9,726 nucleotides of DNA, from positions 1-9,726 of the forward strand of contig JBQTIR010000008.1 of the NCBI GenBank assembly GCA_052387905.1, read 5' to 3'. The DNA comes from JBQTII01 sp052387905. GTDB lineage: Bacteria; Actinomycetota; Actinomycetes; Sporichthyales; Sporichthyaceae. The position numbers were made by a program, and so were the translations under genes. This document shows positions 1-9,492 of this stretch, one piece after another (position 1 is the stretch's first letter; each line of letters opens with the position of its first letter). The notes under the pieces are model-generated. The model did no database searches and was not told the DNA's origin. It saw nothing but the letters and a program-made list of their open reading frames with translations.

Positions 1-257
1 GGGGTGTCGATGATGTTGATGGTGTGGCCGTCCCACACGCAGGTGGTGGCGGCGGAGGTGATGGTGATCCCCCGCTCCTGCTCCTGCTCCATCCAGTCCA
101 TGACGGCAGCGCCCTCGTGGACCTCACCGATCTTGTACGTGATGCCGGTGTAGAAGAGGACGCGCTCGGTCGTCGTGGTCTTGCCTGCGTCGATGTGCGC
201 CATGATCCCGATGTTGCGGACCTGGGCCAGATCGACATTGGCGGTGCTAACTGCCAC
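1..257 (-). CDS. fusA: Elongation factor G, N-terminal part (cut by window edge)
   Basis: EF-G is the cytoplasmic GTPase that drives tRNA-mRNA translocation on the ribosome and, with RRF, ribosome recycling. Only the first 85 codons are present. The G1 P-loop AHIDAGKTTTTERVLFYTG and the switch I / G2 segment RGITITSAATT are visible. The window ends just before the expected DTPGH (G3) motif, reading IIDTP at the edge. The start is GTG at 257-255 (MAVSTANVDLAQVRNIG), with a GGGGAG Shine-Dalgarno 10 nt upstream. The gene begins 18 nt after the rpsG stop, so it should be the third cistron of the str operon; tuf usually follows but lies outside. Identity is certain from the G-domain motifs and the operon position. 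Confidence 0.97.
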   Translation of the reverse strand, partial: MAVSTANVDLAQVRNIGIMAHIDAGKTTTTERVLFYTGITYKIGEVHEGAAVMDWMEQEQERGITITSAATTCVWDGHTINIIDT

Positions 258-275
258 TGCTTGTGTGCTCCCCTA

Positions 276-746
276 CTACCAGCGGTAGTGCGCGAACGCC
301 TTGTTGGACTCGGCCATCTTGTGGGTGTCCTCGCGGCGCTTGACACTCGCGCCCAGGCCATTGCTGGCGTCGAGGATCTCGTTCATCAGCCGCTCGGTCA
401 TCGTCTTCTCACGACGAGCGCGGGAGTAGGTGATCAACCAGCGCAGCGCGAGGGTGTTGGCGCGACCGGCCTTGACCTCGATCGGCACCTGGTAGGTCGC
501 ACCACCGACGCGGCGACTCTTGACCTCCAGGGTCGGCTTGACGTTGTCCAGCGCACGCTTGAGCGTGACGACCGGGTCGCTGTTGGTCTTGGCACGGACA
601 CCCTCGAGGGCGCCGTACACCGCCTTCTCAGCGACCGAACGCTTGCCATCCTTGAGGACCTTGTTCACCAGCTGGGTGACCAGCGGCGAGGTGTAGACCG
701 GGTCGATGATGATCGGGCGCTTGGGCGCAGGCCCTTTGCGAGGCAT
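276..746 (-). CDS. rpsG: 30S ribosomal protein S7
   Basis: S7 is a primary assembly protein of the 30S head; it binds the 3' major domain of 16S rRNA near the decoding and exit sites. The protein is 156 residues, the usual bacterial length. It begins MPRKGPAPKR and carries the conserved GGATYQVPIEV segment (about residues 80-90), the ALRWLITYSRAR helix and the C-terminal KMAESNKAFAHYRW. The ATG at 746-744 overlaps the rpsL stop as TAATG, and the Shine-Dalgarno AAGGAG sits inside the last rpsL codons. This points to translational coupling. In E. coli S7 acts as autogenous repressor of the str operon; that is family knowledge and not shown here. Confidence 0.98.
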   Translation of the reverse strand: MPRKGPAPKRPIIIDPVYTSPLVTQLVNKVLKDGKRSVAEKAVYGALEGVRAKTNSDPVVTLKRALDNVKPTLEVKSRRVGGATYQVPIEVKAGRANTLALRWLITYSRARREKTMTERLMNEILDASNGLGASVKRREDTHKMAESNKAFAHYRW

Positions 747-1120
747 TAGGACTTCTCCTTCTTCGCGCCGTAACGACTGCGCGCCTGCTTGCGGTTCTTC
801 ACGCCCTGCGTGTCGAGGGAGCCGCGGATAATCTTGTAGCGCACACCGGGGAGGTCCTTCACCCGGCCGCCACGCACGAGCACGATCGAGTGCTCCTGCA
901 GGTTGTGGCCGACGCCGGGGATGTAGGCCGTGACCTCGATCTGGCTGGTCAGGCGCACGCGGGCCACCTTGCGCAGCGCGGAGTTCGGCTTCTTGGGCGT
1001 CGTGGTGTAGACGCGGGTGCACACCCCGCGGCGCTGGGGGCATCCCTTGAGCGCAGGGGTCTTGGTCTTGCTGACCTTGTCCTGCCGGCCCTTGCGGACC
1101 AGTTGCTGGATCGTGGGCAC
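746..1120 (-). CDS. rpsL: 30S ribosomal protein S12
   Basis: S12 is the decoding-centre protein of the small subunit and governs translational accuracy. It has 124 residues, as in mycobacteria, and begins MPTIQQLVRKGRQDK. The decoding loops TTTPKKPNSALRK (K43, K44) and GGRVKDLPGVRYK (K88, D89) are unchanged. These are the sites where streptomycin-resistance substitutions usually fall, so this allele looks wild type. The start chosen is GTG at 1120-1118, with GGAG 5 nt upstream. An in-frame extension to 1315 exists but encodes an Arg-rich stretch with no S12 homology, so it is probably leader. The stop overlaps the rpsG start by one base. First cistron of the str operon. Confidence 0.98.
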   Translation of the reverse strand: MPTIQQLVRKGRQDKVSKTKTPALKGCPQRRGVCTRVYTTTPKKPNSALRKVARVRLTSQIEVTAYIPGVGHNLQEHSIVLVRGGRVKDLPGVRYKIIRGSLDTQGVKNRKQARSRYGAKKEKS

Positions 1121-1339
1121 CGCTACTCCGTCTTCGTTCGTCAACCGCTGCGAAACTTGTCTGGCGGACAGCCTGCGTACCGACCCCCGCGGTCGGGCGT
1201 GTCTGCGCCCGTGCCACTCCCCCGCCAATAACCCGACTGGGGATTCGGTCCGCGGCGACAAGTCACCGACGACAACCGGAGATCGCGCGGTGCAGGACAC
1301 GCGCGCACGCGCCAAGGCTGGGCCCAGGCACGAGGGCAG
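1121..1339 (-). other. Probable 5' leader of the str operon
   Basis: No convincing gene lies here. The leader holds a perfect 10-bp palindrome CTGGGCCCAG (1318-1327), about 6-15 nt after the predicted start site. It also holds a small hairpin CCGACC / GGTCGG with a 5-nt loop (1180-1196), about 60 nt before rpsL. I see no U tract that would make a classical attenuator and recognise no riboswitch family. Regulation through these elements is inference only. Confidence 0.35.
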
Positions 1340-1367
1340 ACACTACCACCGCCGCGGGACGGGACAA
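1340..1367 (-). promoter_or_regulatory. Candidate promoter for the rpsL-rpsG-fusA operon
   Basis: On the minus strand, TTGTCC (1367-1362) is followed after a 16-nt spacer by TAGTGT (1345-1340), a good match to the actinobacterial housekeeping -35 and -10 boxes. Transcription would begin near 1333 and give a leader of about 210 nt before rpsL. It sits just past the vapC stop at 1414, as needed for independent expression of the str operon. Found by eye; no start site has been mapped. Confidence 0.5.
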
Positions 1368-1413
1368 AAACGCGGGGACACAGGTCGATCCGTGCACCTC
1401 TGTCATACCGAGA

Positions 1414-1797
1414 TCAGACGGTGGCGTCGACGACGAAGTCCCGGCCCAACGACAGCAGCACGCGGTCGGCGGTCAGCAGGCGCAGGCCATCGGTGAGCGC
1501 GACGGCGGCGAGGAGTCGGTCGAACGGGTCGTGCCGGAGCAACTCGGGGAACTCGCGGATAGCCTCGGCGTGCTGGCCTGTGATGTCGAGGACCTGCAGA
1601 CCTTGCGCTTCGAGAAGTTCGGTCACCCCCGCGGGCACGACGAGCTTGCCGAGCATCGACTTAATGGTCAGCTCCCAGACGCTGGCGGCGCAAACATGCA
1701 CTGCCGCGGACTCGGCGATCGACGCCCGCGCAACGGCACCGAGGCGCGGATTGTCGGAGAGCACCCACAGCGCGACCTGACTGTCCAAGAGCAACAC
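1414..1797 (-). CDS. vapC: PIN-domain ribonuclease toxin, VapC type
   Basis: This is a 127-residue PIN-domain protein, predicted to be a Mg-dependent endoribonuclease that cleaves tRNA, rRNA or mRNA when freed from its antitoxin. The acidic active-site residues are all present: D5 in LLLDSQVALWVL, E42 in ASVWELTIKS, D93 (and D90) in RHDPFDRLLAA, and D111 in LLTAD. The HDPFDRLLAA signature marks the VapC subfamily usually paired with Phd/YefM-like antitoxins. The start is GTG at 1797-1795. The antitoxin stop lies only 6 nt upstream and in the same frame, so the two genes should be co-transcribed and translationally coupled; a weak GGGG precedes the start by 9 nt. The RNA target cannot be told from sequence. 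It looks intact. Confidence 0.9.
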   Translation of the reverse strand: MLLLDSQVALWVLSDNPRLGAVARASIAESAAVHVCAASVWELTIKSMLGKLVVPAGVTELLEAQGLQVLDITGQHAEAIREFPELLRHDPFDRLLAAVALTDGLRLLTADRVLLSLGRDFVVDATV

Positions 1798-1803
1798 CGA
1801 CCG

Positions 1804-2046
1804 CTACCCCGTGCTTTCAGCGCCGTAGAACATCGCCTGAATGTCGGGGTCGGGCTCGAACGCCGCATCGTCGTACTCGATTACGGCGCCCAGACCGCCG
1901 AACACGACGTCGGGCGCGCGGTGCGGGACCAGGTCCGCGACCGGACGGCCGGCCTTGGAAATGACTACCCGCTCGCCCGCGGCCACCCGCTCCAGGAGGC
2001 GGGAGAGGTGGGTCTTCGCCTCGTGGATGTTCACGCTGACTGTCAC
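1804..2046 (-). CDS. Phd/YefM-family antitoxin of the VapC toxin
   Basis: This is an 80-residue antitoxin. Residues 1-42 form a Phd/YefM-type DNA-binding fold: VNIHEAKTHLSRLLERVAAG, then ERVVISKAGRPVADLVPH. Residues 43-80 form an acidic, flexible tail (FEPDPDIQAMFYG) of the kind that wraps and blocks a PIN toxin. Family members dimerise, bind the operator in their own promoter and are degraded by cellular proteases under stress. The start chosen is GTG at 2046-2044, preceded by GGAGG at 4 nt. The frame stays open to a TTG at 2061, but that codon has no ribosome site, and the ATG at 2057 is out of frame. The stop is TAG, followed by two sense codons and the toxin GTG in the same frame. Confidence 0.88.
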   Translation of the reverse strand: MTVSVNIHEAKTHLSRLLERVAAGERVVISKAGRPVADLVPHRAPDVVFGGLGAVIEYDDAAFEPDPDIQAMFYGAESTG

Positions 2047-2080
2047 TGGACCTCCATGCAATTAGTCCAGTTTAGTTTAG
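2047..2080 (-). promoter_or_regulatory. AT-rich spacer, possible toxin-antitoxin promoter/operator
   Basis: This 34-nt gap between the DUF4190 stop and the antitoxin start is strikingly AT-rich for this genome. On the minus strand it contains short iterations CTAAACTAAACTGGACTAAT with TAAACT hexamers that could act as -10 boxes, and then the GGAGG ribosome site. I found no good -35 at the right distance. It may instead be an autoregulatory operator within a transcript starting upstream. Low certainty. Confidence 0.3.
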
Positions 2081-2509
2081 TCAGCGCGCGGGGAGATCCA
2101 CCACCGTGTCAGTGAACTCGACATTGGTGGTGACTTCGGAGGCGAAGACAGTGAACAGGCCGACAAAAGCGACGATCGCCAGAAGAGTGAGCACGATCGA
2201 GACCCAGCTGCAGATGACGCCGGCCCGGATCATGCCCTCGCCGCCGACGCGGCCCTGCGAGGCGGCGATCTCCCGCTTGGCCCCGGGCGCCAGGCAGAGG
2301 GCCACGATCCCGGCCACCCCCCAGAAGACCGTCAGGGACGCGACGCCCAGCACCAGCACTGCGATGGACTGACCGGAGTTGCGCGGCGGGGCCGGGTTCC
2401 AGCCGGGGCCGTAGCCCGGCGGCGGGTAGCCCTGGCCCGGCCCCCACTTCTGCTGCTCGGGTCCGGCCGGTCCGCCCGGCTGCTGGTACTGCGCGCCCGC
2501 GTCGCTCAT
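2081..2509 (-). CDS. Two-pass membrane protein, DUF4190-like
   Basis: This small actinobacterial membrane protein of unknown function has 142 residues. Residues 1-46 are a Gly/Pro/Gln/Tyr-rich hydrophilic head (QGYPPPGYGPGWNP) typical of cytoplasmic tails. TM1 spans about 48-74 (SIAVLVLGVASLTVFWGVAG onward). A short basic loop around KREIAASQGRVGGEG follows, then TM2 at about 96-122, and a short tail with acidic residues. This head-TM-loop-TM pattern, including the loop's KREI-x-x-S-x-GRxGG form, is that of DUF4190. The start is ATG at 2509 with AGGGGGAT just upstream; the longer open frame to 2734 lacks coding character. It lies 34 nt before the antitoxin and may be co-transcribed with it. 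No enzymatic motif is seen. Confidence 0.85.
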   Translation of the reverse strand: MSDAGAQYQQPGGPAGPEQQKWGPGQGYPPPGYGPGWNPAPPRNSGQSIAVLVLGVASLTVFWGVAGIVALCLAPGAKREIAASQGRVGGEGMIRAGVICSWVSIVLTLLAIVAFVGLFTVFASEVTTNVEFTDTVVDLPAR

Positions 2510-2602
2510 TGATCCCCCTGGATCCCCGTCGCGGCACTGGAGTGCGCCGCACATCTCGGACTTAGAGCATGTACTCGGGCATTCGGTTCCCCAAAGGGAT
2601 GA

Positions 2603-2620
2603 ATCCGTTCCCATCCGTTC
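2603..2620. repeat. Direct repeat ATCCGTTC x2, one helical turn apart
   Basis: ATCCGTTC occurs at 2603-2610 and 2613-2620, a 10-bp period. It lies about 95 bp upstream of the DUF4190 start. Such phased half-sites can be regulator sites, but with only two 8-mers this is a weak call. Confidence 0.25.
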
Positions 2621-2654
2621 AGCCCATCCCCCATCGGGGAGGACGCGGGGCACA

Positions 2655-2707
2655 TTGCTACCTCCTCGACCACGTCTCGCCGCCAAACATGGTTGTGGAG
2701 GTAGCAG
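2655..2707. terminator. Long inverted repeat downstream of the FG-GAP/RTX gene, probable terminator
   Basis: The arms TGCTACCTCC (2656-2665) and GGAGGTAGCA (2697-2706) pair perfectly over 10 bp. After one mismatch the inner bases CGACCA (2667-2672) and TGGTTG (2690-2695) continue the stem, with one G-U pair on the plus-strand RNA. The loop is 17 nt. It begins 24 nt past the stop of the FG-GAP/RTX gene, a natural terminator position. It lacks a U tract, as many actinobacterial terminators do. Pairing is slightly better on plus-strand RNA than on minus, so a DNA-binding or antisense role is also possible. Confidence 0.5.
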
Positions 2708-2730
2708 CGTGCACCGGCGAACCCTTGCGC

Positions 2731-5206
2731 TCACCCCTGCCGGACGTCGTCGCTGCCGCGGCCGCCGTCAAGGTCGTCCCGCCCGCCCTGACCGCGCAGG
2801 AGGTCATCACCGGCGCCGCCGCTGATGTCATCACGACCGAAACCGCCGAACAGCCGGTCGGCCCCGCTCCCGCCACCGATCAGGTCCCGGCCCTCGCCAC
2901 CATGAATAGTGTCCTCGCCCCGGCCGCCGAACAGCTCGTCGTTGCCGTCTCCCCCACCGATGCGGTCCCCGCCGCCGCCACCGCGCACGACATCGTCGCC
3001 ATCCCCGCCGGTGATCCGGTCCTCGCCGCCCTTGCCCCGGATGATGTCGTCACCGCTACTGCCGTCCAGACGATCACCAAGGGGCCCACCGGTCAACGTG
3101 TCCCCGCCCGGCCCACCGAACATCGACACCCCGCCCTCGCCCGCAGCAGCACCAGTGGCACCGGAGGTACAGGTCGGTCCGGTGGCGAGCTGGGCGCTGT
3201 AGAGGATCGTGTCATCCCCGCCCAGGCCTAAGGCGGTCCCGCACCCGATGACGATGTAATCCGCACCCGCGGTCCCGGTCGTGGTCAACTGCCCCGGCGC
3301 CTGCACCACCACATTCACACCCGGCGGCGGCGCCGGCACATCACCAGGCGGTTGCGGGCCCGGGGGCGGCGGAGGGGGCGGCGGCGGTGCGGCCGGGGAC
3401 ACCGTGATCGTCAATGGCGCCGTGGTGTCCGTGCCGGAGGTGTTGCTCACCGACACCGTGAACGTGAACACCCCGGCTGTCGTCGGGGTCCCCGCCAGCA
3501 CCCCGGTCATCGAGTTCAGGGTCAAACCCGGCGGCAACGTCCCGGACGCCACCGCGAAACTCGGCGCCGGCACCGCGACGGATGTGAACGTGTAGGAATA
3601 GGGGCTGCCGACCATCGCGCTCGCCGGCGGGGACTCACCCACCAACACCGGCGGAGGCGGCGGGCTACCACCACCACCGGCGTTGACCGTCAACGTCGTG
3701 CACATCGGGTCCCCGACGTTGTCGAACTCATCTGTCGCGGTCACGCACACCTGGTGACCTCCCGGCACCAGCGCACCGGTGGCGATCGAGGCGGTCAACG
3801 CCTCGCTCGGTTCATCGAACGTCCCGTCAGCGGCCGCCAACGCCGCCGGCGCGCCACCGTCGATCGTGTAGGACGCCGAAGCGATGTCCGCCCCACCTGT
3901 CGTCGCCTCATCCGCCGTCGCGGTCAACGCCACCGCCGCGGTGCCCACCGCGACCTGGTTCGGCGTCACCGCCACGCCCGAGACCACCGGCCCGGTTGCG
4001 TCAGGGTCGTTCAGGAGGACCGACACGCTGTCGGCGGTTCCGGCGCTGGCGGTCGCCAGATCCAGGTCCCCGTCGGTGTCGACGTCGGCCGCGATGACTG
4101 ATACAGGATTGTCTCCCACCGAGAAGTCGCGCGGATTGGCCGCCGTAAACACCCCTGACCCATCACCGACCAGAACCGACACGATGTCATTCCCCAGGCT
4201 GGCAGCCGCCAGATCCAGGTCACCGTCGCCGTCGAAATCACCCGCAGCCACCGATCGAGAGTCGTCCCCGACGGCCGTGTCCCGCGGAACAGCCGCAGTG
4301 AACGTGCCGTCCCCATCACCCAACACCACCGAAACGCTGTCGGCGGCGTTGGCCGTGGCCAGATCCAGGACCCCATCCCCATCGAAATCACCCGCGGTCA
4401 CCGATTGCGGGACGATCCCGACGGCCGTGTCCCGCGGAACGGCCGCAGTGAACGTGCCGTCCCCATCACCCAACACCATCGACACGCTGCCCCCGATGTT
4501 GGCCGTGGCCAGATCCAGGACCCCATCCCCATCGAAATCACCCGCGACCACCGATACAGGGTCGTCACCGACTGCCGTGTCCCGCGGAACGGCCGGGGTG
4601 AACGTGCCGTCCCCATCACCAAGCACCAGCGACACACTGTTCCCGGCGGTGTTGGCCGTGGCCAGATCCAGAACCCCATCCCCATCGAAATCACCCGCGG
4701 TCACGGATTGAGGGGTGTCCCCGACTGCCGTGTCCCGCGGAACGGCCGGGGTGAACGTGCCGTCCCCATCACCCAGCACCAGCGACACACTGTCCCCGGC
4801 GGTGTTGGCCGTGGCCAGATCCAGGAGCCCATCCCCGTCGAAATCACCCGCGGTCACGGATTGGGGGGTGTCCCCGACTGCCGTGTCCCGCGGAACGGCC
4901 GGGGTGAACGTGCCGTCCCCAGCACCAAGCACCAAGCACCAGCGACACACTGTCCCCGATGGCGTTGGCCGTGGCCAGATCCAGGAACCCATCCCCGTCG
5001 AAATCACCCGCGATCACCGCGAAGGGCCCATCCGCAACGGCCGTGTCCCGCGGGGTGGCCGGGACAAAAGTCACCGGCCCTACCGCCAGCGCCGGCCCCG
5101 GCAGCGCCACAATCAACGCCCCGACCAGCGCGGGCATCAACGTCCTGCTAGCGCCGGACCCGCGTTTCGAATTGCCACGCCTGCCGTTGCTTCCCTCCGT
5201 GCGCAC
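2731..5206 (-). CDS. Secreted FG-GAP beta-propeller / Ig-like / RTX protein, frameshifted in blade 1
   Basis: This is a probable exported, calcium-binding, adhesin-like protein of about 822 residues once the frame is restored. Residues 1-41 look like a Sec signal peptide: a basic head (RTEGSNGRRGNSKRG), a hydrophobic core MPALVGALIVALPG and PALA before the cut. Seven FG-GAP/VCBS blades follow (about 45-400), each with a calcium loop such as DFDGDGxLDLATA; seven blades fit a closed integrin-alpha-like propeller. Then come an Ig-like domain (about 400-505), a second Ig/He_PIG-like domain (about 512-600; GTLPPGLTLNSMTGVLAGTP), a polyproline linker (about 602-625) and 14 uninterrupted RTX nonapeptides GGxGxDxUx (695-820). 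I see no LPXTG anchor. A third AGCACCA unit at 4921-4941 shifts the frame: translation from 5206 would stop near 4844 after 120 residues, and the remainder is open in another frame. The start is GTG 5206 (GGAGG 4 nt upstream); ATG 5137 and ATG 5284 are alternatives. It could be a pseudogene, a phase-variable gene or a sequencing artefact. Ligand unknown. Confidence 0.82.
2740..3117 (-). repeat. Array of 14 RTX nonapeptide repeats
   Basis: These 378 bp encode fourteen consecutive nine-residue units, from GGPGGDTLT through GGDGDDVVR and GGAGDDLLR to GGRGSDDVR, with no interruption and only QG before the stop. In known RTX proteins such units form a calcium-loaded parallel beta roll that folds outside the cell. 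Ending at the repeats, without a C-terminal type I secretion domain, agrees with Sec export through the N-terminal signal. Confidence 0.9.
4078..5011 (-). repeat. Tandem 150/153-bp repeats encoding seven FG-GAP blades
   Basis: Aligned on the codons for the AGDFDG (or AADVDT) motif, the units begin on the plus strand at 4078, 4231, 4381, 4531, 4684, 4837 and 4997. The spacings are 153, 150, 150, 153, 153 and 160 bp. The units between about 4380 and 4990 are nearly identical in DNA, which suggests recent expansion or ongoing homogenisation. Only the 160-bp interval is not a multiple of three; it contains the heptamer tract. Confidence 0.92.
4921..4941 (-). repeat. Heptamer tandem repeat AGCACCA x3 causing the frameshift
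   Basis: There are three perfect AGCACCA copies on the plus strand (TGGTGCT on the coding strand). Sister blades have ATCACCC or ATCACCA followed by AGCACC at this site, that is one heptamer fewer. Deleting one copy restores VSLVLGAGDGTFTPAVPRD, the consensus blade sequence. With three copies the reading is VLGAWCWGRHVHP and leads to an early stop. Confidence 0.9.
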
Positions 5207-5477
5207 AGTCCCTCCCCGGTCGCCCGCATGCGATTCGCGCCCGCGGACCGCGACGCTCCGGACGAGTTGGACACCAACCATCATCGAAGCTCCACGCTGA
5301 CAAACCCTCGCCCAGAATTTCCACCCCGCTACACCCGGATGGGCGCACCCGCAGAGCGGGCGGTAGGCCCACGATCAACGTCGCAATCGGAGTTGCGTTG
5401 TGGGCCGCGCTCCGGCGCCTCTCCAGTCCCGACCTTGATCAGCAGCCAGCGAGGCACCCGCTCCGGGCGCAACGCAG
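5207..5477 (-). other. Intergenic region upstream of the FG-GAP/RTX gene
   Basis: This stretch between the rpoC terminator and the preferred FG-GAP/RTX start must hold that gene's promoter, but I found no -35/-10 pair I would defend. Two small hairpins are visible: CCCGC/GCGGG (5348-5360) and CGCAA/TTGCG (5382-5397). An alternative, longer reading frame start, ATGATG at 5284 with GGAG 5 nt upstream, falls here and would extend the signal-peptide head by 26 residues. No RNA gene is recognised. Confidence 0.4.
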
Positions 5478-5511
5478 AACCGGCCGGTACCCCCAGGGGC
5501 ACCGGCCGGTT
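5478..5511 (-). terminator. Terminator hairpin of the rpoB-rpoC operon
   Basis: On the minus strand AACCGGCCGGTGCCCC (5511-5496) and GGGGTACCGGCCGGTT (5493-5478) are inverted repeats of 16 nt, with one G-U pair and two bases between the arms. The real loop would be about four bases. It begins 13 nt after the rpoC stop. No U tract follows, as is common in high-GC Actinobacteria. The near symmetry means it could also stop transcription from the other side. Confidence 0.88.
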
Positions 5512-5524
5512 GCGTCGAACTACC

Positions 5525-9397
<3,873 letters not shown>

Positions 9398-9457
9398 GTG
9401 ATCCCCAGTTCTACTGCGTGTGGGTGGTCAGGTCTGCTGATTGCTCAGGTGGCGGCG

Positions 9458-9486
9458 GCGGGACTCACGCACTCGGTGAGTCCCGC
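9458..9486 (-). other. Hairpin in the rpoB-rpoC spacer
   Basis: GCGGGACTCAC (9458-9468) and GTGAGTCCCGC (9476-9486) are perfect 11-nt inverted repeats with a 7-nt loop GCACTCG. The hairpin starts 6 nt after the rpoB stop and ends about 60 nt before rpoC. With no U tract it may be a partial terminator, an RNA-processing site or a 3' stabiliser of rpoB mRNA. Confidence 0.7.
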
Positions 9487-9492
9487 GCTCGC

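Noticed and set aside
24..749. Plus-strand open frame across fusA and rpsG
   Set aside because: It is antisense to two certain core genes and has no recognisable domain.
746..1120. Streptomycin-resistance change in S12
   Set aside because: K43 and K88 are both unchanged.
1121..1315. N-terminal extension of rpsL to an upstream start at 1315
   Set aside because: The added 65 residues are Arg-rich and unlike any S12. The GTG at 1120 has a proper ribosome site and gives the standard 124-residue length.
2047..2061. TTG start at 2061 for the antitoxin
   Set aside because: The GGAGG at 2055-2051 would lie inside the coding region; GTG at 2046 fits this ribosome site and the family length.
2510..2734. 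Upstream extension of the DUF4190 protein to 2734
   Set aside because: The extension is Cys/Arg/Ser-rich without domain character, runs through the inverted repeat, and ignores the strong AGGGGGAT site before ATG 2509.
2569..3231. Plus-strand open frame antisense to the RTX repeats
   Set aside because: It is the shadow of the nonapeptide repeats; its Ala/Val/Pro periodicity comes from the repeat DNA, and it has no ribosome site.
4078..5011. CRISPR-like reading of the regular repeats
   Set aside because: The period is 150-153 bp, in coding phase, and the units encode FG-GAP blades with no spacer/repeat division.
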